Source: a bacterium (GTDB lineage: Bacteria; Zhuqueibacterota; Zhuqueibacteria; Zhuqueibacterales; Zhuqueibacteraceae). From it: 64,000 bases of DNA. The DNA is taken from contig JAKLJX010000001.1 of assembly GCA_023150945.1 (NCBI GenBank), forward strand, positions 248,001-312,000, written 5' to 3'. The notes under the pieces were generated by a model. It was not told the DNA's origin and made no database searches. It worked only from the letters and a program-made list of their open reading frames with translations. This document shows, in pieces, positions 25,496 to 35,502 of this stretch (position 1 is its first letter; the number at the start of each line of letters is the position of its first letter). The translations under genes and the position numbers were made by a program.

Positions 25496-26578
25496 ATGAA
25501 CCAAAATGAATCTGCCGGAAAAAATCTGAACGAAGATTCCGAAGCGCGCGAGCCGGTGTGGACCTATCGCGGCTATCGCATGCGGCCGGGAGAATTCAAC
25601 ACCGCGATGGTGCATTACTATCGCGCCGAAATTCAACGCTCCAACGTTTGGCGGCAGCGCCTGGACAACACCACCAATTGGGCCGTCCTGGCTTCCAGCG
25701 CCGCGATTTCCTTCGCTCTCTCCGCGCCCGACCATCATTACGGCGTGATCATCCTGAACACGCTGCTGGTCACTCTCTTTTTGTGGATCGAAGCGCGGCG
25801 CTATCGCTACTATGAGCTTGCGGCCTATCGCACGCGCCTGATGGAAACCGATTTCTTCGCGGCGATGATTGCCCCGCCCTTTGCGCCGCAAGCCGAATGG
25901 GCCGAAAGCCTGGCGAAAACACTGCGCGAACCGGAATTCCCCATCAGCATGTGGGAGGCCTTTGGCCGGCGCTTCCGCCGCAATTATGTCTGGATCTTTC
26001 TGGTGCTGGGCTTCGCCTGGCTGCTCAAAGGATTCATCCACCCCACCACCGCCACTTCCTGGGCGGAATTCGTGACGCGCCTGGCCATTGGCCCGGTTTC
26101 CGGCTGGGTGATCCTGGCGCTGGGGATCGCCTACAATGGCTTGCTATTTCTCATTGGCTTCGGCACTGCGGGCTTGCAGCAAGCGACCGGCGAAGTGCTG
26201 CCCAAGGCGAGCGACTATCCGGTGTTGACGGCAATGTGGCAAGCCATGGAAGTCAAGGACAACGGTGAGAAGGAGGCCAACCATCACGGCGGCCGGCCGC
26301 GTCCGCGCAAGCGCCAACAACTGCTGTGTTTGATCATCGCCAACCGGCCGGAAGCCATTGCCGGCCGCATCATGCGGGAATTGAAGCGCGGGGTGACCGA
26401 ATTCCACGGCACGGGCATGCACACGCAACAGGCACGCGAGGTGTTGATGGTCGCCGCCACGGTGAGTGAAATGCCGGGACTCAAAGCCACGGTCAAAGCC
26501 GAGGATCCCGACGCTTTCGTCATCGTCATGCCGGCGCACGAAGTGATGGGCCGCGGGTTTCAGGCATTGGAAGGTTGA
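25496..26578 (+). CDS. DUF2270-DUF2179 fusion membrane protein
   Basis: About 360 residues from the ATG at 25496, preceded by GAGGAAGGG. The N-terminal part is DUF2270-like: WTYRGYRMRPGEFNTAMVHY leads into helices around residues 60-110 (WAVLASSAAISFALS, then VIILNTLLVTLFLWIEARRY) and two more near 165-220. The C-terminal ~90 residues (QQLLCLIIANRPEAIAGRIM, then a GTGMHT loop, ending FVIVMPAHEVMGRGFQALEG) match the DUF2179 domain at the C-terminus of YitT-type membrane proteins, a small ferredoxin-like fold. A soluble regulatory domain attached to a four-helix membrane unit suggests ligand-controlled transport or signalling; this is inference. The Lys/Arg/His-rich linker at about 255-280 probably faces the cytoplasm. 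Confidence 0.8.
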   Translation: MNQNESAGKNLNEDSEAREPVWTYRGYRMRPGEFNTAMVHYYRAEIQRSNVWRQRLDNTTNWAVLASSAAISFALSAPDHHYGVIILNTLLVTLFLWIEARRYRYYELAAYRTRLMETDFFAAMIAPPFAPQAEWAESLAKTLREPEFPISMWEAFGRRFRRNYVWIFLVLGFAWLLKGFIHPTTATSWAEFVTRLAIGPVSGWVILALGIAYNGLLFLIGFGTAGLQQATGEVLPKASDYPVLTAMWQAMEVKDNGEKEANHHGGRPRPRKRQQLLCLIIANRPEAIAGRIMRELKRGVTEFHGTGMHTQQAREVLMVAATVSEMPGLKATVKAEDPDAFVIVMPAHEVMGRGFQALEG

Positions 26579-26695
26579 GGCGAGGTGCTCCGGGCGGAGC
26601 GGCATCACGGCCCGGCGATTGACAAGCGCAATTGTCAGAGAAGAATAAGGCAGTGCCGTGCGCGCAATTGGCAGCACGCACGCTTGTGCCTCGCG

Positions 26696-27160
26696 TCAAC
26701 GCTGCTGCGCCGCAGCCGCAGCCATTTGCAGATTTTCATACAATTCTTGCAGCGCGGCCGGAACCTCGGCGCCGGGTTCCACGCCATTCCAGGAGACGAC
26801 GGTGGTATCCGAGCCGGTGATGCACCACACCCGCGTGGTCATGTTGCCAGTTTCCTGGTAATGCAACTTTCTCAGATTGTGCTTGGCAAGCGTGCGGCGC
26901 AGCGACTCGAGTTGCGCCGCGCCGGTCACGCCCAGCGGCTGGATTTTCTCGCGGCGGAAATATTGCCCTGACCAGCGCTCCATTTTGCCATCGCTGTACA
27001 GAATGAAGCCGTCGGCAAATCCCGTGAAGCCGCCGCCGGTACCCCAGATGATGGTGAAGTCACGGCTGGGTGCGGCCGGCTCGCGTTGGGAAACGCCGCA
27101 AGCGAGCGTGCTCAATGCCAGGCTCAACAGCAGGCTCCGGCAGATCAGAGAAGTTGTCAT
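26696..27160 (-). CDS. Small lipoprotein of unknown function
   Basis: About 154 residues from the ATG at 27160. The N-terminus (MTTSLICRSLLLSLALSTLAC) is a lipoprotein signal with Cys at position 21 as the likely lipidation site, so it is probably membrane-anchored. The mature part carries a strand-rich domain: FTIIWGTGGGFTGFADGFIL, then YSDGKMERW, and a C-terminal helix ending in a poly-Ala run. The GTGGGFTGF...G pattern is shared by many small uncharacterised proteins, but I cannot name a family. It converges with the DUF2270 gene. Confidence 0.75.
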   Translation of the reverse strand: MTTSLICRSLLLSLALSTLACGVSQREPAAPSRDFTIIWGTGGGFTGFADGFILYSDGKMERWSGQYFRREKIQPLGVTGAAQLESLRRTLAKHNLRKLHYQETGNMTTRVWCITGSDTTVVSWNGVEPGAEVPAALQELYENLQMAAAAAQQR

Positions 27161-27391
27161 GGTCCTCGCGGGTTGCGAAGGCAAGTGCATTTTTCTCCAA
27201 GCAATGATTGTCGACCGGCGAAATATAACAAAGCGGCAACAGGATTCCAAGCAGCAGGTGGCCCTGGCGAAAATGGCACAAGACCGCCAATCTGTGCTGT
27301 CCCCTGCGACTTTGCCGAGCTGCCGCGCGCTGTGATGGCAGCAGAGATCAGCGAACGTCTGCTTTCGCCTGCAAGCCTCGGGAAAAAGCCC

Positions 27392-27419
27392 TTGCGTTTC
27401 GTTCCGGCATTTTTAGATT
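27392..27419 (+). promoter_or_regulatory. Putative promoter of the CAU tRNA
   Basis: TTGCGT (27392-27397) and TAGATT (27414-27419) are separated by 16 bases. The mature tRNA begins 18 bases after the -10 box, leaving a short 5' leader. The -10 hexamer is identical to those upstream of sigA and the M23 gene. Confidence 0.6.
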
Positions 27420-27436
27420 AGGTGGTGTTTGGAAAT

Positions 27437-27509
27437 GGCGGTGTAGCTCAGTCGGTAGAGCAGCGGAATCATAATCCGTAGGTCGGGGGTTCAAGTCCCT
27501 CCGCCGCTA
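27437..27509 (+). tRNA. tRNA with CAU anticodon, probably elongator tRNA-Met
   Basis: A full cloverleaf is visible. The acceptor GGCGGTG pairs with CGCCGCT (a G-U pair at each end region), U8-A9 follow, the D-stem is GCTC/GAGC, the anticodon stem is GCGGA/TCCGT around loop ATCATAA (anticodon CAT, A37), the variable loop has 5 nt, and the T-arm has TTCAAGT. CCA is not encoded: the discriminator A is followed by CCT. It lacks the initiator features (C1 x A72 and three G-C pairs next to the loop). CAU could also be tRNA-Ile2, whose C34 is converted to lysidine by TilS, and tilS is the next gene. The acceptor pairs G4-C69 and G5-C68 differ from the C-G pairs that E. coli TilS reads, so I favour Met. 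Confidence 0.93.
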
Positions 27510-27520
27510 CCTGAAGCAAG

Positions 27521-27560
27521 ATCCCGACGGTTCCTGCGTGGAAAGTCGGGATTATTTTTT
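27521..27560 (+). terminator. Rho-independent terminator after the tRNA
   Basis: An 8-bp perfect stem ATCCCGAC (27521-27528)/GTCGGGAT (27545-27552) is followed by TATTTTTTT. It lies 11 nt after the tRNA and separates it from tilS. Confidence 0.88.
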
Positions 27561-27682
27561 TGGTGCCGGATCATCGTGGATCTCCGTTTGAGAGCAGGAT
27601 CATTCGGATGATTTCACCATTTGCGAACGACACGCGCCAAACGTGCCGCTGGCACGGCGGCCGCAACCCCAGGCATGATGAC

Positions 27683-29116
27683 ATGGCAAGAACGGCAGAG
27701 GATGATTTGTTGTGGCGGTTTCGTCGCCACTGGCAGAGCCTGCAGTTTGTTCCCCACGGCGCCCGGCTGCTGCTGGCCGTGTCCGGCGGGCTGGATTCGC
27801 GGGTGATGTTGGATTTGTTTTGCGCGCTAGGCGGCGAATGGGAGTTGGCGCTCGTCGTCGGCCATGTGCATCATCAACTGCGCGGGGAGGAAGCTGACGC
27901 CGATGCCCGGCTGGTCGAAGCACTCGCCCGGGAATATCACCTGCCGTTCATGGCTCAACGGGTCGCGGTGCGGGAGTTTGCCCGGGAGCAGCGTTTGAGC
28001 CTCGAAGCAGCCGGCCGCAAGCTGCGCTATCGTGCGCTTGGGGAGATGTGCCGGCAGGTTGGGGGACATGCGGTGGTGACCGCGCACACACGCGACGATC
28101 AAGTTGAGACGATCCTGGCGCATCTCCTGCGCGGCAGTGGTTTGGCCGGACTCGCCGGCATGGCTGCGCGACGGCCCTCTCCGGAAGGCGAAACGACGTT
28201 AATGCGGCCGCTGCTGCCGTTCTCGCGCGCCGAGCTGCACGATTATGCCCGGCAGCGCGGCTTGCAATGGCGGGAAGATGTCACCAACGCCGACCCCGCC
28301 TTTTTGCGCAACCGTATCCGCCACGAGCTGATGCCGCTGCTGCGTACACGCTTTCAGCCCGCCTTTGATCACAGTCTGCTGCGGCTGGCGGCGATTGCCG
28401 CGCAAGTCGATGCTGATTTGCAGGAACAAGCCGATCGCGCGCTGCGCGACGTGATGCGCAGCCGTGGGCCGGAGAAAATAGTCCTTGATCTTCAGCAATT
28501 TTGGAAGTATTTTCGCTCGATTCAAGCGTACGTCGTGCGAGGTGTGATGCAGCAGATCACCGAGTCTCGCTGCGATTTGACTTTCGACGAGACCGATCGC
28601 ATTCTTTCCCTCATTGACGCGGCACGGGTTCGCCCTCCCCGCGGGTCTCGGCGTTACCTCTGGCGGAGAGAGGTCGAGGTCGTTGTCGCGCAGACCGAGG
28701 TTGCCTTCAGCAGAATCCATCCTGCGTTACCCACGCGTTTGCTCGAAATCGGAATGCGCTGCCCGGTTCCAGAGGCCGGAATGGTGGTCACCATTTCGCG
28801 GCAAAGCCTCCCGCCGGATTGGCGGAATCATGTGACGGCCTACTCTCAGTGGATCGACGCGGCCGCCGTGACCGGCGACCTGTGCGTGCGTTTCCCACAA
28901 CCCGGCGACCGCTTTCAGCCGTTGGGCATGGCCGGTTTCAAGAAGCTGTCGGATTTCCTCATCGACCGGAAGGTGCCGCTGCATCAACGCCGCCGGATTC
29001 CGGTGGTGGCGTGCAGTACGGGCATCGTCTGGGTTTGCGGTTACCGGCTGGATGAGCGCTTCAAGATCGACGCGACGACCACGGCAGTGCTGCATCTGCA
29101 GGCCGAGCGGCAGTGA
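27683..29116 (+). CDS. tilS: tRNA(Ile)-lysidine synthetase TilS
   Basis: About 477 residues from the ATG at 27683. In-frame upstream codons (ATG at 27608, GTG at 27560) add an Arg-rich segment that the family lacks, and this start places the PP-loop motif SGGLDS at residues 34-39 as usual. TilS uses ATP and lysine to convert C34 of the CAU isoleucine tRNA to lysidine, so that it reads AUA as Ile. Other family motifs are VHHQLRGEEADADARL, the second ATP-site segment TAHTRDDQVETILAHLLRG, and the C-terminal tRNA-binding domain with FQPLGMAGFKKLSDFLIDRK. The spacing to hpt (46 bases) and then ftsH matches the conserved tilS-hpt-ftsH order of many bacteria. Confidence 0.95.
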   Translation: MARTAEDDLLWRFRRHWQSLQFVPHGARLLLAVSGGLDSRVMLDLFCALGGEWELALVVGHVHHQLRGEEADADARLVEALAREYHLPFMAQRVAVREFAREQRLSLEAAGRKLRYRALGEMCRQVGGHAVVTAHTRDDQVETILAHLLRGSGLAGLAGMAARRPSPEGETTLMRPLLPFSRAELHDYARQRGLQWREDVTNADPAFLRNRIRHELMPLLRTRFQPAFDHSLLRLAAIAAQVDADLQEQADRALRDVMRSRGPEKIVLDLQQFWKYFRSIQAYVVRGVMQQITESRCDLTFDETDRILSLIDAARVRPPRGSRRYLWRREVEVVVAQTEVAFSRIHPALPTRLLEIGMRCPVPEAGMVVTISRQSLPPDWRNHVTAYSQWIDAAAVTGDLCVRFPQPGDRFQPLGMAGFKKLSDFLIDRKVPLHQRRRIPVVACSTGIVWVCGYRLDERFKIDATTTAVLHLQAERQ

Positions 29117-29161
29117 CTCGGAACCGCGGCACGCACGGCGATTTTCCCCGGGAGGAAATGA

Positions 29162-29704
29162 GTGTCTGAGCAAACAGCCCGTTTTCATCAAGGTCATTAC
29201 CAGGTTTTGCTGTCCGCGCAAGAGATCGAGACCAAAGTGCAGGAGCTGGGCCGGCAGCTCTCCGCCGATTACGCCGGCAAGTGTCCGGTGTTCATCGGCG
29301 TGCTCAACGGCTGTTTCATGTTCATGGCCGACTTGATGAAGGAAATCACCATCGATTGCGAAGTCGATTTCATTAAGATTTCAAGCTACGGAGAAGCCAT
29401 GAAGTCCTCGGGCGTCGTCAAAGTGAAGAAGGAGATCGACTGCCACATCGAGGGCCGCCACGTGATCGTGGTGGAGGACATCATTGACTCGGGCCTGTCG
29501 GTTACGTATCTTGACCGCAAGCTGCGCGAGATGCACCCGGCCTCGCTGCGTTTCGTTTCGCTGCTGGTCAAAGACGGCGGCAAGCAGGTTGATTATCATT
29601 GTGACTATGTCGGGTTTCACATACCCACGCGCTTCGTCGTGGGTTACGGTTTGGATTATGCCCAGAAGTTCCGCAATCTTCCCGAAATCTACACCATGGA
29701 CTGA
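29162..29704 (+). CDS. hpt: Hypoxanthine phosphoribosyltransferase
   Basis: A 180-residue purine salvage enzyme that condenses PRPP with hypoxanthine or guanine to IMP or GMP. It starts with GTG at 29162, just after a strong GGGAGGAAAT site; the ATG at 29158 is in another frame and stops at once. The PRPP-binding loop is VIVVEDIIDSGLSVTYL near residues 100-116, the flexible-loop region is KISSYGEAMKSSGVVKVKK, and the C-terminal purine contact segment is DYVGFHIPTRFVVGYGLDY. The length is normal. It sits between tilS and ftsH in a conserved arrangement. Confidence 0.96.
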   Translation: MSEQTARFHQGHYQVLLSAQEIETKVQELGRQLSADYAGKCPVFIGVLNGCFMFMADLMKEITIDCEVDFIKISSYGEAMKSSGVVKVKKEIDCHIEGRHVIVVEDIIDSGLSVTYLDRKLREMHPASLRFVSLLVKDGGKQVDYHCDYVGFHIPTRFVVGYGLDYAQKFRNLPEIYTMD

Positions 29705-29757
29705 AGCGGATGGGCCCGCCGGCCGTTTCCTGTTACCTTTAAACGTTTCTGGATCTG

Positions 29758-31791
<2,034 letters not shown>

Positions 31792-31796
31792 CCGCC

Positions 31797-33401
31797 ATGA
31801 CGATCCCGCCAGGGACAATTTTCATCCTGATTGGTTGTGGAGTGGTCTTACTCATCCTGTGGAATCTCCGCCGCTACAGCAATGCCCTCAGCACGAGGGC
31901 ATTCCTGCTAGCGGCCTTGTTGGTGGTGGCTGCCGGCGCGGCGGCGCAATTCGCCCTCTCTCTGCGCGAACACCGCCGCTTCGCCGATGTGGAAAAACGG
32001 CTGGTCCTGGCGCCATTCCTGCATGCAGAAGGCGATACCCTTGCGCTCACGGCAGAGGGTTTGGCGTTTGCGGACATGCTGGCTGCACAATTGCGCAGTT
32101 CCGGCCGGCAGGCCATCCACGTTCTGCCGGTGGAATCCCTCTTCGAAATCGCCGCCCTTGATTCGCTGTCACGGCCGGGCTATCTGGTCCATCTCGCCGG
32201 CGAGCTGGGGCTGGATTACGTTGGTCGCGGCGTTTATCACCGCGCGAATGGCCATCTGCAGCTCGAATTCCAACTCTACGCAGCGGGCCGGTTGCAGCCG
32301 CTGTTTCAGGAAGACGCTGCGGCCGCCGGCAACCATGCTCCCGCGGCGATTGCCGAAATCAAAACAAAGACTCTCCAACATCTCGATATTTCTGAGCCGC
32401 ATAATGCCCAGGCACAGTCGCCGGCTCATTTGCTTCCCGCGGACCCTCGTTACTACCAAGCCTATCTCGAATTCCTGCGCGGCGATTACGCGCAGGCTGC
32501 GCCGGCCGCCCGCGCGCTGGCCGCGAGTGACAGCCTGACGCCGGAGTTTGCGGTGTTGGCGGCGCGCAGCACGCTGCAACACCTGGCGCGCCTGCGGCTG
32601 TCCGAACGGGCCTGGCAGGATTCTCTGCGTCCGCTGATTCCGGTTGTGGCTGCGGCGGTGCAACGGGACACTCTGCGCGCCGAAACCTGGCTGGCGCTCG
32701 GCCAATGTTATCTCTATGCGAGAAAATGGAACGAGGCCGATCAAGCCTTGCGCCGCGCCTTCGCCCGGGATTCGCTGCACAGCAAAATCTATCTCCGCTT
32801 CGCGCAGTTGCATGCCAGCCGCCTCGGTGAATTGGGATTCGAAGACGAATACGAGTTGTGCGCGCAGGCGCTGGCGCTCAATCCGCTGGATGTCGAAGCC
32901 GCCATTGCCACGGCCAATCAGCTTCTGCTGGAAAATCGCCGCGAGGAAGCCGTCGCGCTGCTGGAAAAGTATCGCCGCCTCAATCCCAATCATCTGCCGG
33001 TGCTCATGATGCTGGGCCGCATTTACCTCACCCGCAACGATTTGCTGCAAATCCTGCCGCTGTACGAGCATATTCTCAAGCTGGATCCCCGCAACGCCGA
33101 TGCCTACTACAATCTCGGCATTGCCTATTACAACCAGGATGATTTCGACACGGCGATTCGTTTGTTCGAACGCGCCCTCCGCCTCAACGATCACGCCGAT
33201 GCGCGGCTCTATCTTGCCTATATCTATGAAAAACGGCAGGAGATGGACCGGGCGATTCAGTACTTGCGCGAACGCATTCGCTTGAGCACGGGCGATCACG
33301 ATACGTTTGCCGGCGAGGCGCGCGAGCATCTCTACAATCTCCTGCTGCAGCGCGGCGAGGTGCCCGAGAACCTGCTGCCGGAGAAACTCGAGAAGAAATG
33401 A
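31797..33401 (+). CDS. Tetratricopeptide-repeat membrane protein
   Basis: 534 residues. Two N-terminal hydrophobic helices (about 3-22 IFILIGCGVVLLILWNL, and 37-57 LLAALLVVAAGAAAQFAL) are followed by a mixed domain (about 60-190) with FLHAEGDTLALTAEGLAFADM; this resembles the domain that precedes TPR arrays in some FCB-group proteins but I cannot name it. From about 200 to the end are at least eight TPR-like helix pairs, for example AYYNLGIAYYNQDDFDTAIR and LNDHADARLYLAYIYEKRQE. TPRs mediate protein contacts, so it may be a scaffold for envelope proteins. It lies between ftsH and folP and its stop overlaps the folP start (ATGA), so it is cotranscribed and probably translationally coupled. Confidence 0.85.
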   Translation: MTIPPGTIFILIGCGVVLLILWNLRRYSNALSTRAFLLAALLVVAAGAAAQFALSLREHRRFADVEKRLVLAPFLHAEGDTLALTAEGLAFADMLAAQLRSSGRQAIHVLPVESLFEIAALDSLSRPGYLVHLAGELGLDYVGRGVYHRANGHLQLEFQLYAAGRLQPLFQEDAAAAGNHAPAAIAEIKTKTLQHLDISEPHNAQAQSPAHLLPADPRYYQAYLEFLRGDYAQAAPAARALAASDSLTPEFAVLAARSTLQHLARLRLSERAWQDSLRPLIPVVAAAVQRDTLRAETWLALGQCYLYARKWNEADQALRRAFARDSLHSKIYLRFAQLHASRLGELGFEDEYELCAQALALNPLDVEAAIATANQLLLENRREEAVALLEKYRRLNPNHLPVLMMLGRIYLTRNDLLQILPLYEHILKLDPRNADAYYNLGIAYYNQDDFDTAIRLFERALRLNDHADARLYLAYIYEKRQEMDRAIQYLRERIRLSTGDHDTFAGEAREHLYNLLLQRGEVPENLLPEKLEKK

Positions 33402-34615
33402 TGGCCAGCTATTCGATCCGCCGCCTCTTTCTCGACCATGAACCGGATCTGCAGGCCGAGTTGAAGGGCGAGCGCGGCCTGCGCGCCGAGGAGTTTGCCC
33501 GCCGCGTGCGCCGTTATCCCTGGGTTTTGAAAGTCATCTGCCGGGAGCAGGAGTTTTCCAAGAATCTACTCTCGGCATTTTCATTGCGTGACATACCGTG
33601 CTGGCTCGCCGCACCCGGCCTTGCCTATCTCTTCACCGATGAGGAGCAACTGCGGCAATTGGCGCTGGGCCGCCAGTTGTTCGCCAGCAATGAAGCCGCT
33701 TTTGCGCGCGAGTTGCGCGTCTTCCTTGAAAATCAAACGCGCACCGAATTCGTCATCGACAGCCCAAAGTGCAGCATGATCGTGGGGGGACCGACACTGG
33801 TGATGGGCGTGCTCAATTGCACACCGGACTCCTTCTATGATGGCGGGCGTTATCATGGCCACGAGCATGCGATCGCCCACGGCCTGCAGATGGCGGAGGC
33901 CGGCGCGGATCTCATCGATATTGGCGGCGAATCCACCCGGCCGAAAGGTGTTTATGGCGAAGGCGCCGAGCCGGTATCGGCAGAAGAAGAGATGGCACGG
34001 GTGCTGCCGGTGATCGAAGCCCTGAGCCAAAAAGCTGAAATTCCCCTCAGCATCGACACCTACAAAGCAGCCGTGGCGGAGGCAGCGCTCCAAGCCGGCG
34101 CGGCGATCGTAAACGACATCAGCGGCTTCTTGTTCGATCCCCACATGGCGGAGGTCGTGGCGCAGCATCAGGCCGTAGTGATCTTGATGCACCTCAAGGG
34201 CACGCCGGCGAACATGCAGTCGGACCCCACTTACGAAAACCTGCTCGATGAAATCTACCTGCATCTGGAGGCGCGGGTGGAAGCCGCCATGCAGGCGGGC
34301 ATTCCACATGAACGCATTCTCATCGATCCCGGCATCGGCTTCGGCAAACGTCTCGAACACAATTTCGAGATCCTCCGCCGCCTGGAGGAGTTGCACGGAC
34401 TGGGCTGCCCAATTCTCGTCGGACCTTCCCGCAAATCATTCGTCGGCTCCGTGCTGAATCTGCCGCCGGATCAGCGGCTGGAAGGCACGGCCGCGGCCGT
34501 GGCGCTCGCCGTCAACAACGGTGCCCACCTCGTGCGCGTGCATGACGTCGAAGAAATGCGGCGGGTGGCACACATTGCCGACCTGATTGCCGGCCGCTTC
34601 GGATATACCGCATAA
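33398..34615 (+). CDS. folP: Dihydropteroate synthase with N-terminal extension
   Basis: 405 residues. FolP joins p-aminobenzoate to dihydropterin pyrophosphate in folate synthesis. The TIM-barrel enzyme begins about residue 125: GGPTLVMGVLNCTPDSFYDG, then GADLIDIGGESTRP, NDISGF, ILIDPGIGFGKRLEHN and GPSRKSFVG are all present. The first ~120 residues (VRRYPWVLKVICREQEFSKN, then LLSAFSLRDIPCWLAAPGLA) are not part of the classical ~280-residue enzyme; extended DHPS proteins are known in other lineages, but I do not recognise this domain. The start overlaps the TPR gene's stop and there is a second Met directly after it. cdaA follows 89 bases downstream. Confidence 0.95.
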   Translation: MMASYSIRRLFLDHEPDLQAELKGERGLRAEEFARRVRRYPWVLKVICREQEFSKNLLSAFSLRDIPCWLAAPGLAYLFTDEEQLRQLALGRQLFASNEAAFARELRVFLENQTRTEFVIDSPKCSMIVGGPTLVMGVLNCTPDSFYDGGRYHGHEHAIAHGLQMAEAGADLIDIGGESTRPKGVYGEGAEPVSAEEEMARVLPVIEALSQKAEIPLSIDTYKAAVAEAALQAGAAIVNDISGFLFDPHMAEVVAQHQAVVILMHLKGTPANMQSDPTYENLLDEIYLHLEARVEAAMQAGIPHERILIDPGIGFGKRLEHNFEILRRLEELHGLGCPILVGPSRKSFVGSVLNLPPDQRLEGTAAAVALAVNNGAHLVRVHDVEEMRRVAHIADLIAGRFGYTA

Positions 34616-34704
34616 ACCACGGCGACCGCCGTACGTCGCGGGGGAGCAGCCCGCCGCCAGATTCCGGCGCCGCCTCTGCCGGCGCCCTCATCCATTGACC
34701 GTCT

Positions 34705-35487
34705 ATGCCTGACCTCGAACTCTTCCGCATCGCGTTTTTGCGCGTCACGCTGCTGGATGTGCTCGACATCCTGGCGATCAGCTTCGTGATGTATCGCCTC
34801 TATTTGTTCATTCGAGGGTCGCGCGCGGCGCAGATGGCAGTCGGGCTGCTGCTCATTCTCACCGTTTCGCTGCTCGCGCAAATTTTGGGCATGAGCGGCT
34901 TGAGTTGGATTTTCGGCCGGCTGGAAACCATCTGGCTCATAGCCTTTGTCATTCTTTTTCAGCCGGAGCTGCGCCGCATGCTGGTGCATCTCGGCCAAAG
35001 CCCGCTGATTCGCTTCTTCGTCAAAGTCACCGGCTCACAGTTGGTCGATGAAATCGTCCGCGCGGTGCAGGAATTGTCGCGCGTGCGACACGGTTCGTTG
35101 ATTGTGATCGTCCGCAATCACGCCATTCGCTCGGTGGTGGAGACCGGCATCAAGCTGCAAGCCGCGGTTTCCGCGCCGGTGCTGCTGGCCTTCTTCAGTC
35201 CCAAATCGCCGCTGCATGACGGCGCCATTATCATCGAGAACGAAGAAGTCATCGCCGCCAAGGCCATTTTGCCGCTGTCGCAAAGTGACATGCTGGAACG
35301 GCGCTACGGCACGCGCCATCGCGCCGCCCTGGGGCTGTCGGAAGAATCCGATGCTTTGGTGATCGTCACTTCCGAGGAAACCGGGCAGATTTCCATTGCC
35401 AAAGACGGGCATTTGCTGGCGGACTTGAGCGAAGAAGAGCTGGAGAATATTTTGCTGACCTCGCTGCATGTGTTGCCCAAAAAGTGA
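34705..35487 (+). CDS. cdaA: Diadenylate cyclase CdaA (c-di-AMP synthase)
   Basis: 260 residues. It makes cyclic di-AMP from two ATP, a second messenger for potassium and osmotic control and envelope homeostasis. The N-terminal part has about three membrane helices (ISFVMYRLYLFI, MAVGLLLILTVSLLAQILG, IWLIAFVILFQPELRRMLVH). The DAC domain follows with LHDGAIIIENEEVIAAKAIL (DGA motif) and GTRHRAALGLSEESDALVIV (RHR motif), both complete, so it should be active. No c-di-AMP phosphodiesterase (GdpP) is in the window. The position after folP is a recurring arrangement. Confidence 0.96.
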   Translation: MPDLELFRIAFLRVTLLDVLDILAISFVMYRLYLFIRGSRAAQMAVGLLLILTVSLLAQILGMSGLSWIFGRLETIWLIAFVILFQPELRRMLVHLGQSPLIRFFVKVTGSQLVDEIVRAVQELSRVRHGSLIVIVRNHAIRSVVETGIKLQAAVSAPVLLAFFSPKSPLHDGAIIIENEEVIAAKAILPLSQSDMLERRYGTRHRAALGLSEESDALVIVTSEETGQISIAKDGHLLADLSEEELENILLTSLHVLPKK

Positions 35488-35502
35488 AACCGGAGAGCGG
35501 GC

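Noticed and set aside
27437-27509. Initiator tRNA (fMet) interpretation of the CAU tRNA
   Set aside because: The first acceptor pair is G-U rather than unpaired C x A, and the anticodon stem lacks the three consecutive G-C pairs.
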